Shown here: positions 34,506-49,500 of the stretch, piece after piece
Layout: each line of letters begins with the position of its first letter
Position numbering within the stretch: the stretch's first letter is position 1
Source: Chionoecetes opilio
Taxonomy: Eukaryota > Arthropoda > Malacostraca > Decapoda > Majidae
Direction: 5' to 3'
Assembly: GCA_016584305.1 (NCBI GenBank)
Contig: JACEEZ010001151.1
Coordinates: forward strand, 20,001-84,000
DNA: 64,000 nt
Notes under the pieces: generated by a model
Told to the model about the DNA's origin: nothing
The model's database searches: none
What the model saw: only the letters and a program-made list of their open reading frames with translations
Translations under genes and position numbers: made by a program

Positions 34506-37500
34506 CTGGGAGAAAATAGGGTTAAGAGTTAGTGGATAATTTACTTAACGCTATAGTCTTTTCTACTCCATAGTCATTTTTGGAAATTATCTACCAACCA
34601 CCCTCTCAATTAGTAGTGGTAGTTTTGTCCCCCCCCGTTGTGAGAGAGGTATTGTTCACTCATCACAGGGAGAGGGTAGGAATGTATGTAATTATAAGGG
34701 TAATGGTAAGAAATTAAATTGACTAAAGTTACTTCATACATTGGAAGGACTATACATACATTGTTAAGGACTATTAGCAAGGGTAATTAATTTATAAGAA
34801 CCCATAAAATATTAAACCTAAAGCTGAATAACACTAAACTTTCCAATATTCCATACCAATAGATTTTAATTTAATATCTAGTAAAATTATATTATTAATT
34901 TTAGAAAACTTTAAGTAGATAATATTTCAGGTAAATCTTACTTTGCACTATCAAACTTTAATAAAATTCTTAGATCAAAAGAGCCTGCTGCAAAGGTAGT
35001 TAATATACCACCTAAATGTAAACTAAAAGTAAAGTTTTAGTTACCTGCGAAGGAGAAGATGATAGGGAAGTGGTTGTAGCGCATGGTGACAACAGCCAAG
35101 TGAGACCCGGCCGCCTTACTGCCACGGAAGAAACACCTTGAGGTCTGCAGGGAAGTTCGGGAGCGCCGCATCGCAACACCAGTGGGGGGATAAGTCTATC
35201 TATCTGAAGACCTTGAGGGAGTGGACGGGGCCGCGGCAAGAAGTCACGGTGGAGAAGAGGGCGAAGAGCAGCGGGACTCCTCCCCGGCTGGTGGCGTGCA
35301 CGGCGCGGCGCACGTAGGTGGTGGCGTTTGTGTAGTCTTGCAGCAGGTGGATCACGCCGTAGGTGGGATGCACGAACACTCCGCCAGCTGGAAAGTCAAA
35401 TCAATCCAATGTGAACTGTAGTAGTAGTCTTAATAGTAGTAGTAGTAAAAGACTAACTTAATAGTTTTAGAACTGAAATTATTTCAAATAGACCTTTCGA
35501 AAATTTTTTTAAAGTTTCTAAAAGCTAGACTTGCTATAGCTACTCACTGCTACAAATAAAGTTAGTCTACTCAATCCAATGAATTTAAGTAACTACCAAA
35601 TTAATAGAAACTAACAAATATTTAAAAAATTGTCCAGTAACTTTTAAATCAGATTTTTCGTAAAGTTTCCAAATTAAGCTAGGCTCACCATGGCTACTCA
35701 CTGCTACAGATAAAGACTACAATCCAAATAATTAAATGCTACTCTAATATCTCCAGCATCCAGGAACTTATCCAAATCAGATTTTTCAAGTTTCCAAATC
35801 CAGCTTTACTCACCATAGGGCGGTAGTGTGGCGTGTAGGTTCCAGTGCTGGGTGGCGGGGTCAAAGGTGTAGGAAAGAGTGTAGTGCAGGTTGTGTAGGA
35901 GCAGAGATGATTCACCGTAAGACTTATCCTGTGTAATGTACATTGCTTCGCCCAGCTGCTGGTGCACCTGTTAAAGAATCATGTAACCTACTTAGCAGCC
36001 ATTCACTTTTAAAAACACTGGAATTGCTCTAAGTTAGTTGAAATATTAAGTAATTCTTCTGAAGCCATTAATTAAATCTGGAATTCACAAATTTTTCACA
36101 AACAATACAGCCTTTGCATTATAAGTAGTTCTACCCTCAAAATGGTATTATCAATACCTGTACGCCAGAAGCAGTGACTTTCAATAATAGTGGTGTTGTT
36201 TGCCCCCACAAGTTGTTGTTGAATTGCGGGCAGCCATGGCCACCAACACCTGCAAGGAAGAAACAAAAGATTATGTAAAGTAAATATTTGTGCCTATGGT
36301 TAATATTCAAAGGCAAGTTTCTATTCAGACAAATAATGTATTCATGGGAAGAAATTTAAGTTTCATTGCAGTATCTAATTTTTAAGTAGTTTAGGCCCAC
36401 CTCGTCCTCAGCCGTGTCAGCAGGTGGAAGTGGCGTCCAAGGCCCACGTGTTGCAGGGCGGGGTGCAGGACAAAGTATCATGCTGCCAGGTGAGAAGTCC
36501 AGTGGCAGGCTCCCTCATAACTCACCAGGCAGGACAGTGGTGCCCAAACGCCTGTCAGGTTTTGTAAGTATAAATTTAATGCACATGGGGAAAGGTGATC
36601 AGATTACAAATTAATCTTTTTAAAGCATAGTTCTTTTAAGTAGTCTAATATACTTAACAAAATTAGGATAGTGTATATGAAAAAGAACTTAACACAAATT
36701 TTTGCCAGAGCAGTGATCTTTTACCAACAGCCTGAAACCAACTTGCTTCAATAATCTAGCAGACGTTTAATATTTATCACATAGAAAGAGATGATTCCAT
36801 TGGCACAGGGCAATGAGAGGCCTGCGTGGAAGGGACCGATAGTCTCCCCTCCAACATGCATGCCTCAAGCTTGTGTAGAGGCGGCGATGGGCAGGCAGAT
36901 GGCCCTCAAAACTGTGCCTGGAGGAAGGGGAAAAACAAAAAAAAAAAAAATTCAGTCAAAATGAAAAAAATTAAATCTATGCTTACAAGAAAAAACTAAA
37001 AAATGGGGCTAGAGTAGAAATATTTTTAGAGCAAACTTCAATCACTTCGAATTGTACAGTGATATTCTGAAGCCGTCGCGGGCCAGCCTTTGCTTCGTTG
37101 TACGCCTCTCAACGTCCAGGCCTCAATGGTTGCCCTGGGTGAGAGAAGCCGCTCTGGGGAAAAGAAAATGCCCATGATTACAGGGAAAGACAAATAGGCA
37201 CCATGCATATTCTATAAACCACTAAATAACTGATCTTTATAAAATTTGTTGCATGGATGTGGTTCTCATTGTGGGTATACATTTTTGGTAAGACAATAAA
37301 CTCATTAACCCCCTTGTGGACTTAATGTCCATTGTAATTTGGGTACCATAGAAGATTTTAAGTGAAGAAAAGTAAAATTTGTAGATATGACTAGTTTTAA
37401 GTACATTGTTCTACTAGCAATTTGGTTATATCAGTTTCTTTGAGAACTTTATGGCTACAGACTTTTATTATAGCAAAAGATATCTTAGCGTGCAGGGTTA

Positions 37501-40500
37501 AGACTGGCCATGAAATAAAACACTATTGGATGATTCTGTCACCTTTATCACAACACTTCTGGAGAATGCCACGCGGTGTTAATGGTAGTGGTGGTGTCAC
37601 ACAAACCAGGCGCCGCGGATACAGCTGGGGAGGTTCAACGCCATTCCACTATCCCAAGTACTACTACTTCAGCCAGGCCACAGTCAAGGGGTTGCGTAAC
37701 TCAAGGTTCCTGCAACATGACACAAGGTTAATTAGCTGGCATAATATAAATTAATGCATGGACATTAAGCTTTGTAATTTTAGTAGATAATTTTTTGGCT
37801 ATAGGAAATTCAAGGTGCTTGGAGGGAGGACAAAAAAGATAATAGTGCATAGTAAATTAATAAATTATAAAAAGAAAACTATTCGGGTAATTCTTCAATA
37901 AGTCACTTTTAAGATCCATTCTTTTGTAGGAAAAAAGTGGTACCAATTTAAAGGTATTGAATCTAAAAATTATAAGGTAGTCCTGGTTCACCATTACCAC
38001 TTGTAAACATGTGTTCTGCGATGAGCAGCACCACTTGTTTGGCCTCCAGCTTCACCAAGCGTTCCCGGCCCACTCTGCCCGTCACTACCAAACTCTTATT
38101 CACCAAAACGCGCCCAGACAGAATCCTGTTGCGTGGATATTCTGGCCACCAAGAGCCCGGGAATGCGGAAGAACACAAAAATTTATTACTTCCAGAAACC
38201 TATGAAAATTTAAATAGTTAGCGAACTGTTCAGTACAGTAGAGTTTTTTTTTTTGATTTTTGGATTTATTATTAAGAGTTTAATTGGTAAAGAAAGGTTT
38301 TGTTTGCAATTTGTTAAAGATCCCTAGTAAAAGAGTAAGTCAGTTTTTATGTACATAGAAAAAAGTTTTTTTGAATAATCTTTTAAAGCCATAAGTATTC
38401 AAGGCATTACAGAGCTATCTAAATTTACTTCAGACAAACTAAACATTTCTCATAAAAACGTTCACATCCCTAATAATAATTCTCCAGCTATCAGGTATTC
38501 AATAATAAATCAGCACCTTAAAATAATCTACAAACTAAAAAGACTTACCAGGAGGGTTCTGTTCCATTCCTGAGGTAGGTTTGAAGGAGTTGACAAGGCC
38601 ATTGACCTGGGACATGGAGTGGCCGAGGGCAGAGGAGATGGTCAGGATTTCACATTGAATGTCTGCTCGGTGGAATCAGGAAGTTAGCCCTTCAGCCAGA
38701 CTTGACGTCATCAGGAACACAGTCTGCAAGTCTGCCTCGCACAAACACTGCCTGCCTGAAAAACTAAGAAAAAAAGAAAACTTAATCCCTTTCACGTCCA
38801 GATCTTGCCTGGCTTATATGAAAATAGTCTGTTATTATCCATATGCCTACGAAAACAAAAAAGTAACTAAATATACCAAATTAGCTAATGGCCAAGGATA
38901 TTTAACAATAATCTATATAATATTGCTAAAGTTAATTAAAATAGTTTAATGATAAGTTATATTATAATAATATTAAGTTCTGGGGCCTCAAGGTGTTAAA
39001 AGCTTCCAATTGTATAAAAGTTTGCAAGTCATTAAAGTGTGAATAAAGCGGTACCAATATTAATTTATAGTTAGACAAAGTATTACCAGCGATGCATCAA
39101 ACAGTCTGCAGCATTGCGGAAGATTACTACTTTCTCAAAAGCTTTGAGATCCACGCCATCAATGGTACCTAGGGGAAAAGACATTTATTAATAAGCACAA
39201 AAGGAAGGTAGCATAAGCAATTAAAAGTATAGTTTACTTTACAAAATAAGCGGGAACTTTCTTAAACAAAACTAAGAGATTGACATAAATTATCAGGCAT
39301 TAAGAAAAGTTTTAGTGAAGCACCAAAGAAAGTAGCTTCAAGGCCATTTTAGGCAGCCTTCCTTTAAGTTCGCAGGATGAGAAACGCTTCAGCCAAAATT
39401 AGAATGCGTAAACCATAACTGATTACCTGCCCACTATAAGCAAAGTACCCCAAGGGAAAGGTATCTTTATTAAATAGTATGAAAGTTACAGTTATAATCA
39501 TATAAAGAAAAATAGTGCATCTGTAGCTAGTCCGATTCGAACCAGAGCCACAGGGAGTCTGTTCTTAAATGTTTTAAGTGAAATTATTACCACACCTAAA
39601 TTACCATATCACATTCACACTACAGTATTATCACACATTTTCATTATCATGTTCCACATTACCAATTTTCAATAATTATATTAATCAACATTATTTATTA
39701 CCTTCACTATGAGCTGCTGCGGCCGGACCCAGGGAGCAAATGATGGTCCCTCCACCGGACCTTGCCAGTCAGGGTGTGGGAGCCTGATTCCGGGTCACAA
39801 CATGGCCAGGAAGTGGTCCAGCTTGCGGCCGTCAAGTATCTCCACGTGCAGGTGCCCAAAAGGAGAGGCCGTAGGTAAAGGTTTCTTGCCGGTGGACTGT
39901 GATGGCGGTGTCCTGGCCTCCCTGCGTCAGTCAGGTGGGCGGGCACATTGATGTGGATTCGGCCGCGATGAAGGCTTCCACTGGATCACAAGGTCTTAAC
40001 CGTGACTCTCCAGAGAATGTTATGGTCACCTGGGGAGTTAACACCATTAATACAAAGTAATTTCATGATGAGATGGCTTAAAAAAACACCCATAAAAAGG
40101 TAAACACTGCTTTCAAACTAAACTTCCTAATCAAAGTCAAAGTCAATACAAAGTAAATTTTAGACATTCAGAGATAATAACACTATACAAAAGATTAATT
40201 TCCCTCAGTTACATTTAAACCCTAAATATAAAAAGTTAAAAAAAATAATAATAAAGATGAACAGTTATTGACCAAAACATAAATAAAAAAAAGTCCGGCA
40301 GATTTTTTTAAAGAGAATCGTTATAGCAAACTTCACCCCCGTTCAAACTCAAGTCTCACCTGTTCACAATATCTTCACTCTTCCCCTTCATCAGGACTGT
40401 CCTCAGCCAGCGCCTTCAGAATCAAAGTTGTTGAATTGGGACGAACAGGAAACAAATTCTTCCCCGCCGCCACGGTTAGGAAGGAGACCCGCGCCGCAAT

Positions 40501-43500
40501 AACTGGGTCCGTGGTAGCGCGCATGTGAACAGGCTCACGGATAAGTCCACGTCATTGGTTGTCTGGTGTGAATGTTTCCACGCACAGTGAAACAGCCTTC
40601 GTCAAAAACATCTTTACCCCGCAGAAGATAATATGCATTGGACAAACGTGCTCTTAAAAACTATTATTCATCTTTAAAAACTGCAGTAATTAATTATAAA
40701 GAGTCTAAAGTTTCTGGTACAGTTTAAATTTAAAATACTTAAAACATAAATGCCTACAACTACCAAGCATAATCTAAAAATAGTCAAACATCTTAGACCT
40801 GGAGAGAAGATATTAAGCATAGGTATAAGTCTACTCTTATACAACAGTTATAAAATGTAAAATAAAAAAGACCTACATTGATCTAGTACAGAAAGTTAGA
40901 CTAATTCTAGGATCTTTGTTAGGACATAGGCATTGCGTTAAAGTGAAAACTGTCATAAGTTAATAAGGCTTCACTACTACACTAATCTAAAGTGAATTTG
41001 GTACAAAACTTATAAAAAAGTAATACCAAAGCTTAGTTAAACTTCTTACCCTGGGCCAAGACATCTGGCAATTGTGTTAGAATTATTTAATATACAGTAT
41101 AAAAAGTTTCAGATACTAAAGAGAAAACGGAAGCTTATTTAAAAAACAATTAAAAAATTCTAATGTAAAGGCTTAAGTTACCTAGTAGATTAATTCAGTG
41201 CAAGACACTCTAGATGAAGGAAGGAGTTAAAACAGAAAGATTATTACTTAGACAAAGCTAAATTTGGTAAAAAAATAAAAATTAAAAACTAATAAGCCAC
41301 ATAACCTATCAGTCAAGATTAATTCAGTGTATAATCCTCTATATAAATGCCAAAGACTACAAATTTCAACTCACCTGTGATAGTTCTGTAGGGTTTGAAA
41401 TTGGTTATAAACAGCATCCTGGTAGGAGCAGCGTAGATTCAACTCCCTCCACAAGCCACATCCACCAGTAGGGTCTCCACGCACTTTTTCACTCCCACCG
41501 TCGAGAAACTAAAGTGACTCTTGTCTGGTTGTTGGCAGACAGTTTGATTGCCTTGTTAGCAATTCCTGAGGCTGATACCACGGCTCCCACACCACCTCTA
41601 GTCGTGTTGATCCAGAACCCTCATTGAATGACGTGAGACTGGTCCACGATTGGATGAAGTTGCCCTCATCCGGTAACTATAGTACTAAGTAGGTCATCTT
41701 AAGTCTACACCCATCAGGATCTTTATCGAGGCAACACCATCCACCTCCGTGCTCCTTCAATGGTGAGGGGGGCCGAGGGCTCACTGGCTCTCTCAGTGAT
41801 ACTCTTCTCTGGGCAAGTGCAGAGAGAATCTACACGATTTAATCTTCAAGTCCATTCAGACAAGGGGATGGAGGTCGCACGAAGGGAGCAAAGCTTGCCG
41901 TGCTGAATACTTGCGGTGCCGTGAAGGTCGGTTACCACTCTTGGTGACAAAGTTCCTTAAGGTCAACACCCTTCCACACTTCCCTCAATAACTAGAGAAG
42001 CCACAAACTACTCCTTCAAGAACACTTTCTGTGCAGTCACGAACCTGTCCAGCCTGTTCAAGTGAAGACCACTTCATTAGTACTTGCAGATCCACTCCAT
42101 TGATACGACGAGCCACCAAACTCTTGAAGAATATGGTCTCCGCCACAATATCAAAGAGCCACCGAAGACCAATCTGTATTCTGTAGTCACGAAGGGGTAC
42201 TCAAAATCCACGCCATTAAATCCTCCCTGGAACCTGGCATGTGATATAGGACAGGCGTTGGGAAACACCTTACGGCCAGTGATTATTACCTCCTTACTCA
42301 TGCCTGTAGACTATATCCCTCTCCCAGTGCAGATTTTTTTTTTTTTTTTTTTTTGAAATCTATGAAATTTACAGTCCCTTTAGGATTAGCCTGTGTATCC
42401 AGATATCCCTCTTGAAAATCAGATGAATTTCCAGGTCTCCGGGATGTGTTGGGTCTGCGCCGCGGAGAAAAGGGTTCATCCAGTTTCACGCATCAGCAAC
42501 TAGGTCGTGTGTCAAGGGTCCTTAATGTCCACGCAGAGAGTAAAGACATTATTCCAGGTAACAGTTGATCGGTGGATTTTGTGACGAGCAGGTGAGGAGC
42601 AATGCCGTCCTCCACAACACCCTTAGGGCCCGAAAGAGCTTCTCCGAAGCCACATAGGACCAAAGGACACTTCATAGGTAACACGAGGGGAGAGTTGCCG
42701 ATCTAACAGCAAAGGTCTTGGGGAATTTATGGCCGGATAGTGACAGTTACAAGTTTTCCTTCGACAGTCCACAGTGTGCTGGACAGTCAATCTTCCTGTC
42801 AGCTCTGCATCCTCATCCTTATAGACAACAGTGTCAGCCAGGAAGAATCTCATGTCAAAACCATCATGGTCAAGCAACAAGATAATCCACACAGGTCAGA
42901 GGTGAGATGAGAGAGCCAGAAAATGACCTCCAGCTACTGTTAGCGTGGTGTTTTAACAGGCGGTTCAGATCAATGCCACCACAGAACTCAACACATCTAC
43001 GCTCCGGCCACAAATCGGCTGGTTTAAAGGTTACTCTCCCGGAAAAAGAAAGTAAAGATAAAAATAGTATAAAATATGAGGCGAACTAATATTATACATG
43101 GAAAAGAATTAATAAGAAAAAAAGTTTCCCTGCATACAGTAAAACTTCTAATATTCGCACTAATTGGGAAAGGAGTAGTCAGTAATGCAAGATCCGAATA
43201 ATTGGGGTTATACGTATAAAAAAAATTAAATAAAAAATCTAGGTATAATATATTATAGCTAGGAAATTTTAGAAGAAAGTCCCGAATAATGAGGGTTCCG
43301 AATAAGAAGTTTTATATCTACATACAAAAATCAAGATGGTATGAAAGGCATTTTCAGGTACTATCAAACTATGCCTTTGAATTGCTTAGAGAAAGTATCC
43401 CAATAAGTCAAGATTAAATTATTTCATGACCGAATTTTTACCGTATATTTTAAGTAGGAAAAATAATTTGCATTTACAGATTTATAATTATATACGCAGT

Positions 43501-46500
43501 TGAAGTGGTTAAATTTTTTTTTCACAATCTTTTAAACTACCAATCACATTCTACACATATTTAAAAAATACTTACCTAGCGAGGCAGATTGTCCCAGAAA
43601 ACACCCGCTTAGTCAAGTATATCCTGCCACCGTGCCCCCTGCAGTACAGCCTCACTTCCTGTTACACAGAGTCCCCGGGCAAAACACGGCCCCGGACAAT
43701 ACTCTGGCTGCCCCAATCCCGGCACGAGGTCATTGGTTGGTATATCGTTCAAAGATTGGAAGTGTGAATGGACTGGTGGTTAACCTCGAGGCAAAACAAA
43801 AGTCTTCCGGCCACGAATGATGCGTCAGGAGGCGTTCCTAGTGGGATTAAAGAACATAATAAAAAAGTTGTTCCTAGTGGATTAAAGAACTAATTAAAAA
43901 ATTTTTCCTAGGGGATTAAAGAACTAATTAACGTTTTTAGGTGGGATTAAAGATCTAATTAAAAAAGTTGTTTCCTAGTGGGATAAAGATCAATTAAAAC
44001 AAGTGTTTGTTCCTAGTGAGATTAAAGATCTAATTAAAAAAGTAGTTCCTAGTGTGGATTAAAGATCGTAAATAAAAAAGTAGTTCAGTGGGATTAAAGA
44101 TCTAATTAAAAAAGTAAGTTCCTAGTGAGGATTAAAGATCTAATTAAAAAAGGTAGATTCCTAGTGGGATTAAACGATCTAATTAAAAAAGTAGTTATGT
44201 GGGATTAAAGATCTAATTAAAAAAGTAGTTTCCTAGTGAGATTAAAAAAACAATTAAAAAAGTGTTCCTAGTGGGATGAAAGATCTAATTAAAAAGTTCT
44301 TGGGGGTATTAAAAATCTAATAACAAAAATTGTTCCTAAATTTATCTTTGATTTAATATTTTAGTAACCTTTTAATAGATAATATTTCAGTGTAATAGAA
44401 ATATAAAAAGTCTTGTCTAGAAATAAACAGTCATCAGTGTGATAAGTAGTAAAAATCGTGGAACCGTAAAAAGCATAGATTAAAATTAGTTAGTTTTAAT
44501 TGTAGTATAAAAATAGAGGACAGACCTGATTATTGCCGCCAGTGTAGAGTTGAGCGGAAATCTGTGCACTGCGTCATGAGTTCTCTCCCCCAACAGTCAT
44601 GGTTCTCATGATGACAGAGTTAACACCAGATGTGGGTGGCCACTATGGCTTTAGGCCCTCAAGGTCATGTTGGGGCCTGGCCAGGGCACGGAGCTGCAGG
44701 GACTAGGACGTCAACTTTTAACAACTTAATTGAGATTTAAAATAAGTGCCAGACAGTAATATTTTCCATAGTTATATATTCCGTAGTTTTTATTTTTGCC
44801 TATGCTAAAAATAAACGTACTTTCTATGGTTGAAAGGCACATTAAGAAAAAATTGTCCAGAAAGTTAAAATAAGTTGTGGCAGCCAAAATGAGAAACTAA
44901 AGTAATAAATATGAATAGTAATTTTGCAAAAAAATATTGGACTAGGAATTCTGTTTTAACTTTCAGATTTCAAATTCCTGACTAAAAGAAAACTGAAAAT
45001 TAAATGTAAATCAAGTAAACTTTTCCACCTACAGATCAGAGTTAACGATGTTGCGGAGTTCTGCAAGAGTTTCTGGGAGAGGTCAAGTGGGTCGGGTGTT
45101 TTGAGGTGGCGGAGACCGGGTACTCTAAAGGAGTAACGCCGCGCTCAGCTCGTGCCGGGGAAACCAGACGCACCGCAGACAGCAGTCCCGTGTTCAGAAT
45201 CCTGTTACAAAGGCTGGGTTAGTACAGGAACCTTTTCATATACTAGATAGAAAAGCTATAAATCCTTATACAAAAATTCTGAAACAAAATTATAAACCTT
45301 CCATGTACTAATTGGAAAAAAAAAGGAAAAAGCTTTATACAAAAATTCTTGGAAAGAAAAACACTTTATATAAAGAAATAATTAGTTTAAATACTTAGTA
45401 AAAATTAGTTTCCTACCCCAGTTACGGTAGGCTGCCCGTGAGGTGACATTGGCGACACTGTCTGCTGAACAGAAACAATCTGCGCTAGCCGAGCCCAAGC
45501 CGCCGCTAAAATAGACTGCTGGAGAGCATTTCTTCTGGTAAACCGTAAAAAATAAAAAAATAGTTCAAGTCTTTACTTTCAGTATAGTAAGACCAGGCCT
45601 CAAGAATTAATGTAGCCTCGCCGAATTTATTCGAGACCTAGCAGAAAAAATTAAGTCCTCAAATCCCGCATGGACAATATTATTTAAGAATAATAATATT
45701 AAAGCCATAACAGCCTTTGAGAGAATAGGTAGATATAAAAATAGTTTGCCAAACTTATTTATTTTTTAAACTTTCTCCATTGCAATCAGGGAACTTAAAA
45801 TGGCACCATAATTAGTTTATTGAAAAAGGATCTTTCAGCCAGTTTTAGTGAATTTAAAAAATATAAATTTCCTTGAAAATAGGAGTTTTAACACAGTTAG
45901 CTAAAATAATTTAATTTCAATTTAACAGTGGGTATTTTAGTTAAAACTAGCCAAACTATGGCTAAATACTTTGTAAACCTTAGTTTTTAATCCCATGAAT
46001 ACCCGAGTCATTTAAAATTGTATTATTTGTGCATATCAGTACACCCAATAAGGAAAGTTTAGCTTCGTGGATCCAGTACAAGGGCTCCAGGTAGCCAAGA
46101 CGAACCCGGAGGGGAGACCTGAAAATTCCCAGCAGCTATTAATCATATACTCTTCAATGATCAAAATTTAATTAAGTTCAATTAAGATTTTAGACTTTAG
46201 AAAAATTCTTTAAAATATAAATCCAAATCACCCAATAAGTTATCCACAGATAAGAAGAAACTTTCTGCCTCAAATCTTCCCAAATAAGATTTTAATTAGA
46301 TCAGCGACTAAATCTGCACAGCGTACTAAAAACACTACTTTCCTTTATCCCACACTCTAAAAACAGCATTCCCACAAAGACATTGAACCGCATACCGGAA
46401 AATCCTAGTTCAATTTATGTAATATTCTAACAGCATAATTATCACATCCCATCTGGAGACACACAAGGCACTTATTTCATTGTCTCAAGCGCATCAATAA

Positions 46501-49500
46501 AAGAGTTTTAAAATGTTTCCTATGTTCAAAAGTCATCTTTAAACCAAGCACACAAAAATAGTAATTAAAATGATTATGCTGGTTCAAAAAGAGTAAGGAA
46601 ATTTTGAATCCATTTTCTGAAGCTTTTTATTGATTTGCGCTCGACTTTCCCCAAAAATAAGTGACATCAAACCTTCATGTAGTAAGCAAACTGAATGCAC
46701 TCACCGTGATGTAGGGCTATGGAGTGTCGAGCACATCACGTGTTGAGTGCCCAGTCGGGTGGTTCCACGCAATCACCGCAGTCTTCACATTCACCAACCA
46801 CCACCTCCCCCGTGCCAGAGTCCAGGGCCAGAAGCTGAAAGAAAAGGCAGGTACTTATAGAACACTTTAAAAGCATTTTTGTATAAAGTGACTCGTCATT
46901 AGAAAGCAAAAATTACCCAACCAGTAAAATAAAAAATGCAAGTGAGAGTAGAGTATCTCATAAGACAGCGGGTAGAATTTTTTATTTTTATACACATAAG
47001 GTTTATAATAGATTTTACTCACCTGTTGAGGAGCCTATGGAGTACTTCACTGGTAAATGTACCAGTCAAGATTTGTATGCAGGTGCCTTGGAATTCCTGT
47101 TGAAAAAAAGAAAGTTGATACCAAAACAAAAAAAGGAAATTATTACTTACAAAGTAGTCAGTCAAGTAATAGAAAATAGTTTTAATCAATTCTGATCTCA
47201 AAATGTTATAAATCAATGCAATCACAGTTTCAAATCAGGACTTTATAGTTAGTGGATCAGACTATATTTGTATAAAAAAGTTTAGTCTTACCACATCGAA
47301 TTGAGTGCCTGGCGGTGGTAATTTGTAGTGCAGGACAATGACCGCCACATCGCGGCCATGGCCAGCCACCACCACAGACACCTCCTCCTTGCAAGACTCA
47401 ACCTGAAGTAATTATGACCACTATATAGTAAACAAAAATTAGAGTAACTCCAATTGTAAATATAAAGCAATGAAGTAAAAATAAAAGTACTACCAATATA
47501 GTAACAGATTCATAAATATGAGGGAAAAAAGAAGTTTAGTAAATCATTCTTGACTTAATTGGGCCAAGGAGTGGTCCAGAGTAATGCAAGGAGCCGAAAA
47601 TAATGAGAATTAAAAAAAAAAAAAAAAAAATCTAGGTGCATTAAATTATATAGCTAGGAAATTTTCGACCCCTAAAAAAAATCGGTCAGATACATGAGTG
47701 CCGAATAATCGTTACTGTAAATATATAAACTATGATAAGGTTTGTAGCCACCAGTCTATTAAATAAAGCAAATCGACAATGTTAATGAGCGCACACTTAC
47801 ATGACATCAACAGACCTGAATGCTGGACAGGCTGCCGACATGTACAGTGTGTTCAGCTGCTCAAAAACTCTTCCTCCAGACTGTTCCAGTGGTAGAAGGA
47901 CAAGGTGGCGCCCGTGCCATGCACACGTAAGTTCAAAGTCCACCGTAACACCAGCCAGGAGTGGAAGGCATCCCCTTAAAGTGCGCTCGTGGAGGATGCC
48001 GGCGCTTCATCCACATGTCCCCTGGAAACAAAAAGAGCACAATATCACCTTCCAGATATCACTACCCTTCAAAGATCACTAAAAATATCACACTAAATTC
48101 TTTTCAGTTAAATAAATTAAATATTAGCAGACTATAAAGTATTCGCACAATACAACGTTTAAAGATAATTACGCAATAGGTTACCACAAAATCATTCTAA
48201 ATGATTTAGTATCTCACCGTAGGGAGTACATATCAATTGTACTTCATGACGTGCACAGACACCAGCACATTGTTTCCGCGTTTGGTTGTACTCTCATCGA
48301 CTCTCCGGCGAGGGCTGCCATTTCACTGGTGGTGGGAGGTAGACAAGTATCTATCATTAATGGACAAATACTTGTGCCACCGCCAGGCTTGCAAAGTATG
48401 GGAATTACAAGTCTTATTTGGTAACTTCTAATGCAGGGTAGTAGACATTCAGAATTTAAAATATTTCGCATATATCTAGGTAAATACCTAAATATGAAGT
48501 GCCAAAAAGTAATAGAAAAAAAATGCCTAGAGTAAATCTAAAAATATAGCAGAATCTAAAATTTTAAAATCTTAATATAATTAATAATGTAAATAGTGTT
48601 CCTATCATGGTGTTCACGCACTAACCCCACTGTGAAGGTCGGCACCATGGAGCGAGACACAATCTCGTGGGAACTGGTCGCTGTGACTGAGCCCCGCGGG
48701 CTAAACACCACCAGGAAGGGTGCTCCATGGTGGCCTCGTCGTGGTCATTAAAGATGGTGCCACAAAGCTAGATGGGTGACTGCCTGCTGCAGCAGATTTA
48801 GGCTGCCCACCCACTGCAGGCTGGCACCACCCTGGGGAGTAAGAGTACAGTATTTATTAGTGTAAATTATATTTTAGAAATTAAATTTATTGCTTCCATA
48901 ACATTAAAACTTAAGAGATAAAGACAGTAAAGACATTTAATATAACCTTGCATGGCATCTCCCTTAATGGAAAAAGCTTCCATATAAATCATATTAATAA
49001 ACTCTGTTTTCACACTTACAGTAACCGTGGGGCTGAAGAAGTTAGACAAGACGGCGTAGGACACTGCCAGGATGCTGAGGTGGAGGGAAACCGTCATGTG
49101 CAGACTACCACATGGCCCGCCGCGGCAGACACCTGCACGGCAGACAGCGTCTGTGGAAAAGGAAGTGCCATGAAACTGATAAGGCCTTTAAAAATTTACA
49201 AATTATGCTTTGTCCCACAAGGTAGAAATAATAATTATGATAAAAAAAATAACTAAATATTTATCAATGCACAACTGATTTATGATATTTGTCTTCAAAG
49301 ATAAATATTCTAGTGCAATAGATTGAAGGCAAAACCCCAAACTAAATTAATTCAAAATAAAGGACAACTCTTCAGTCTACTAACTGTTGCTGAAATTCAC
49401 AGGATTAAATATAGGCAAAAAGTGGTTCACTTTAACCAGAACCATGACACAAGTGTTCCTCCCACACACAACACAGGTGTCAGCGGCTCCTTGACACAGA

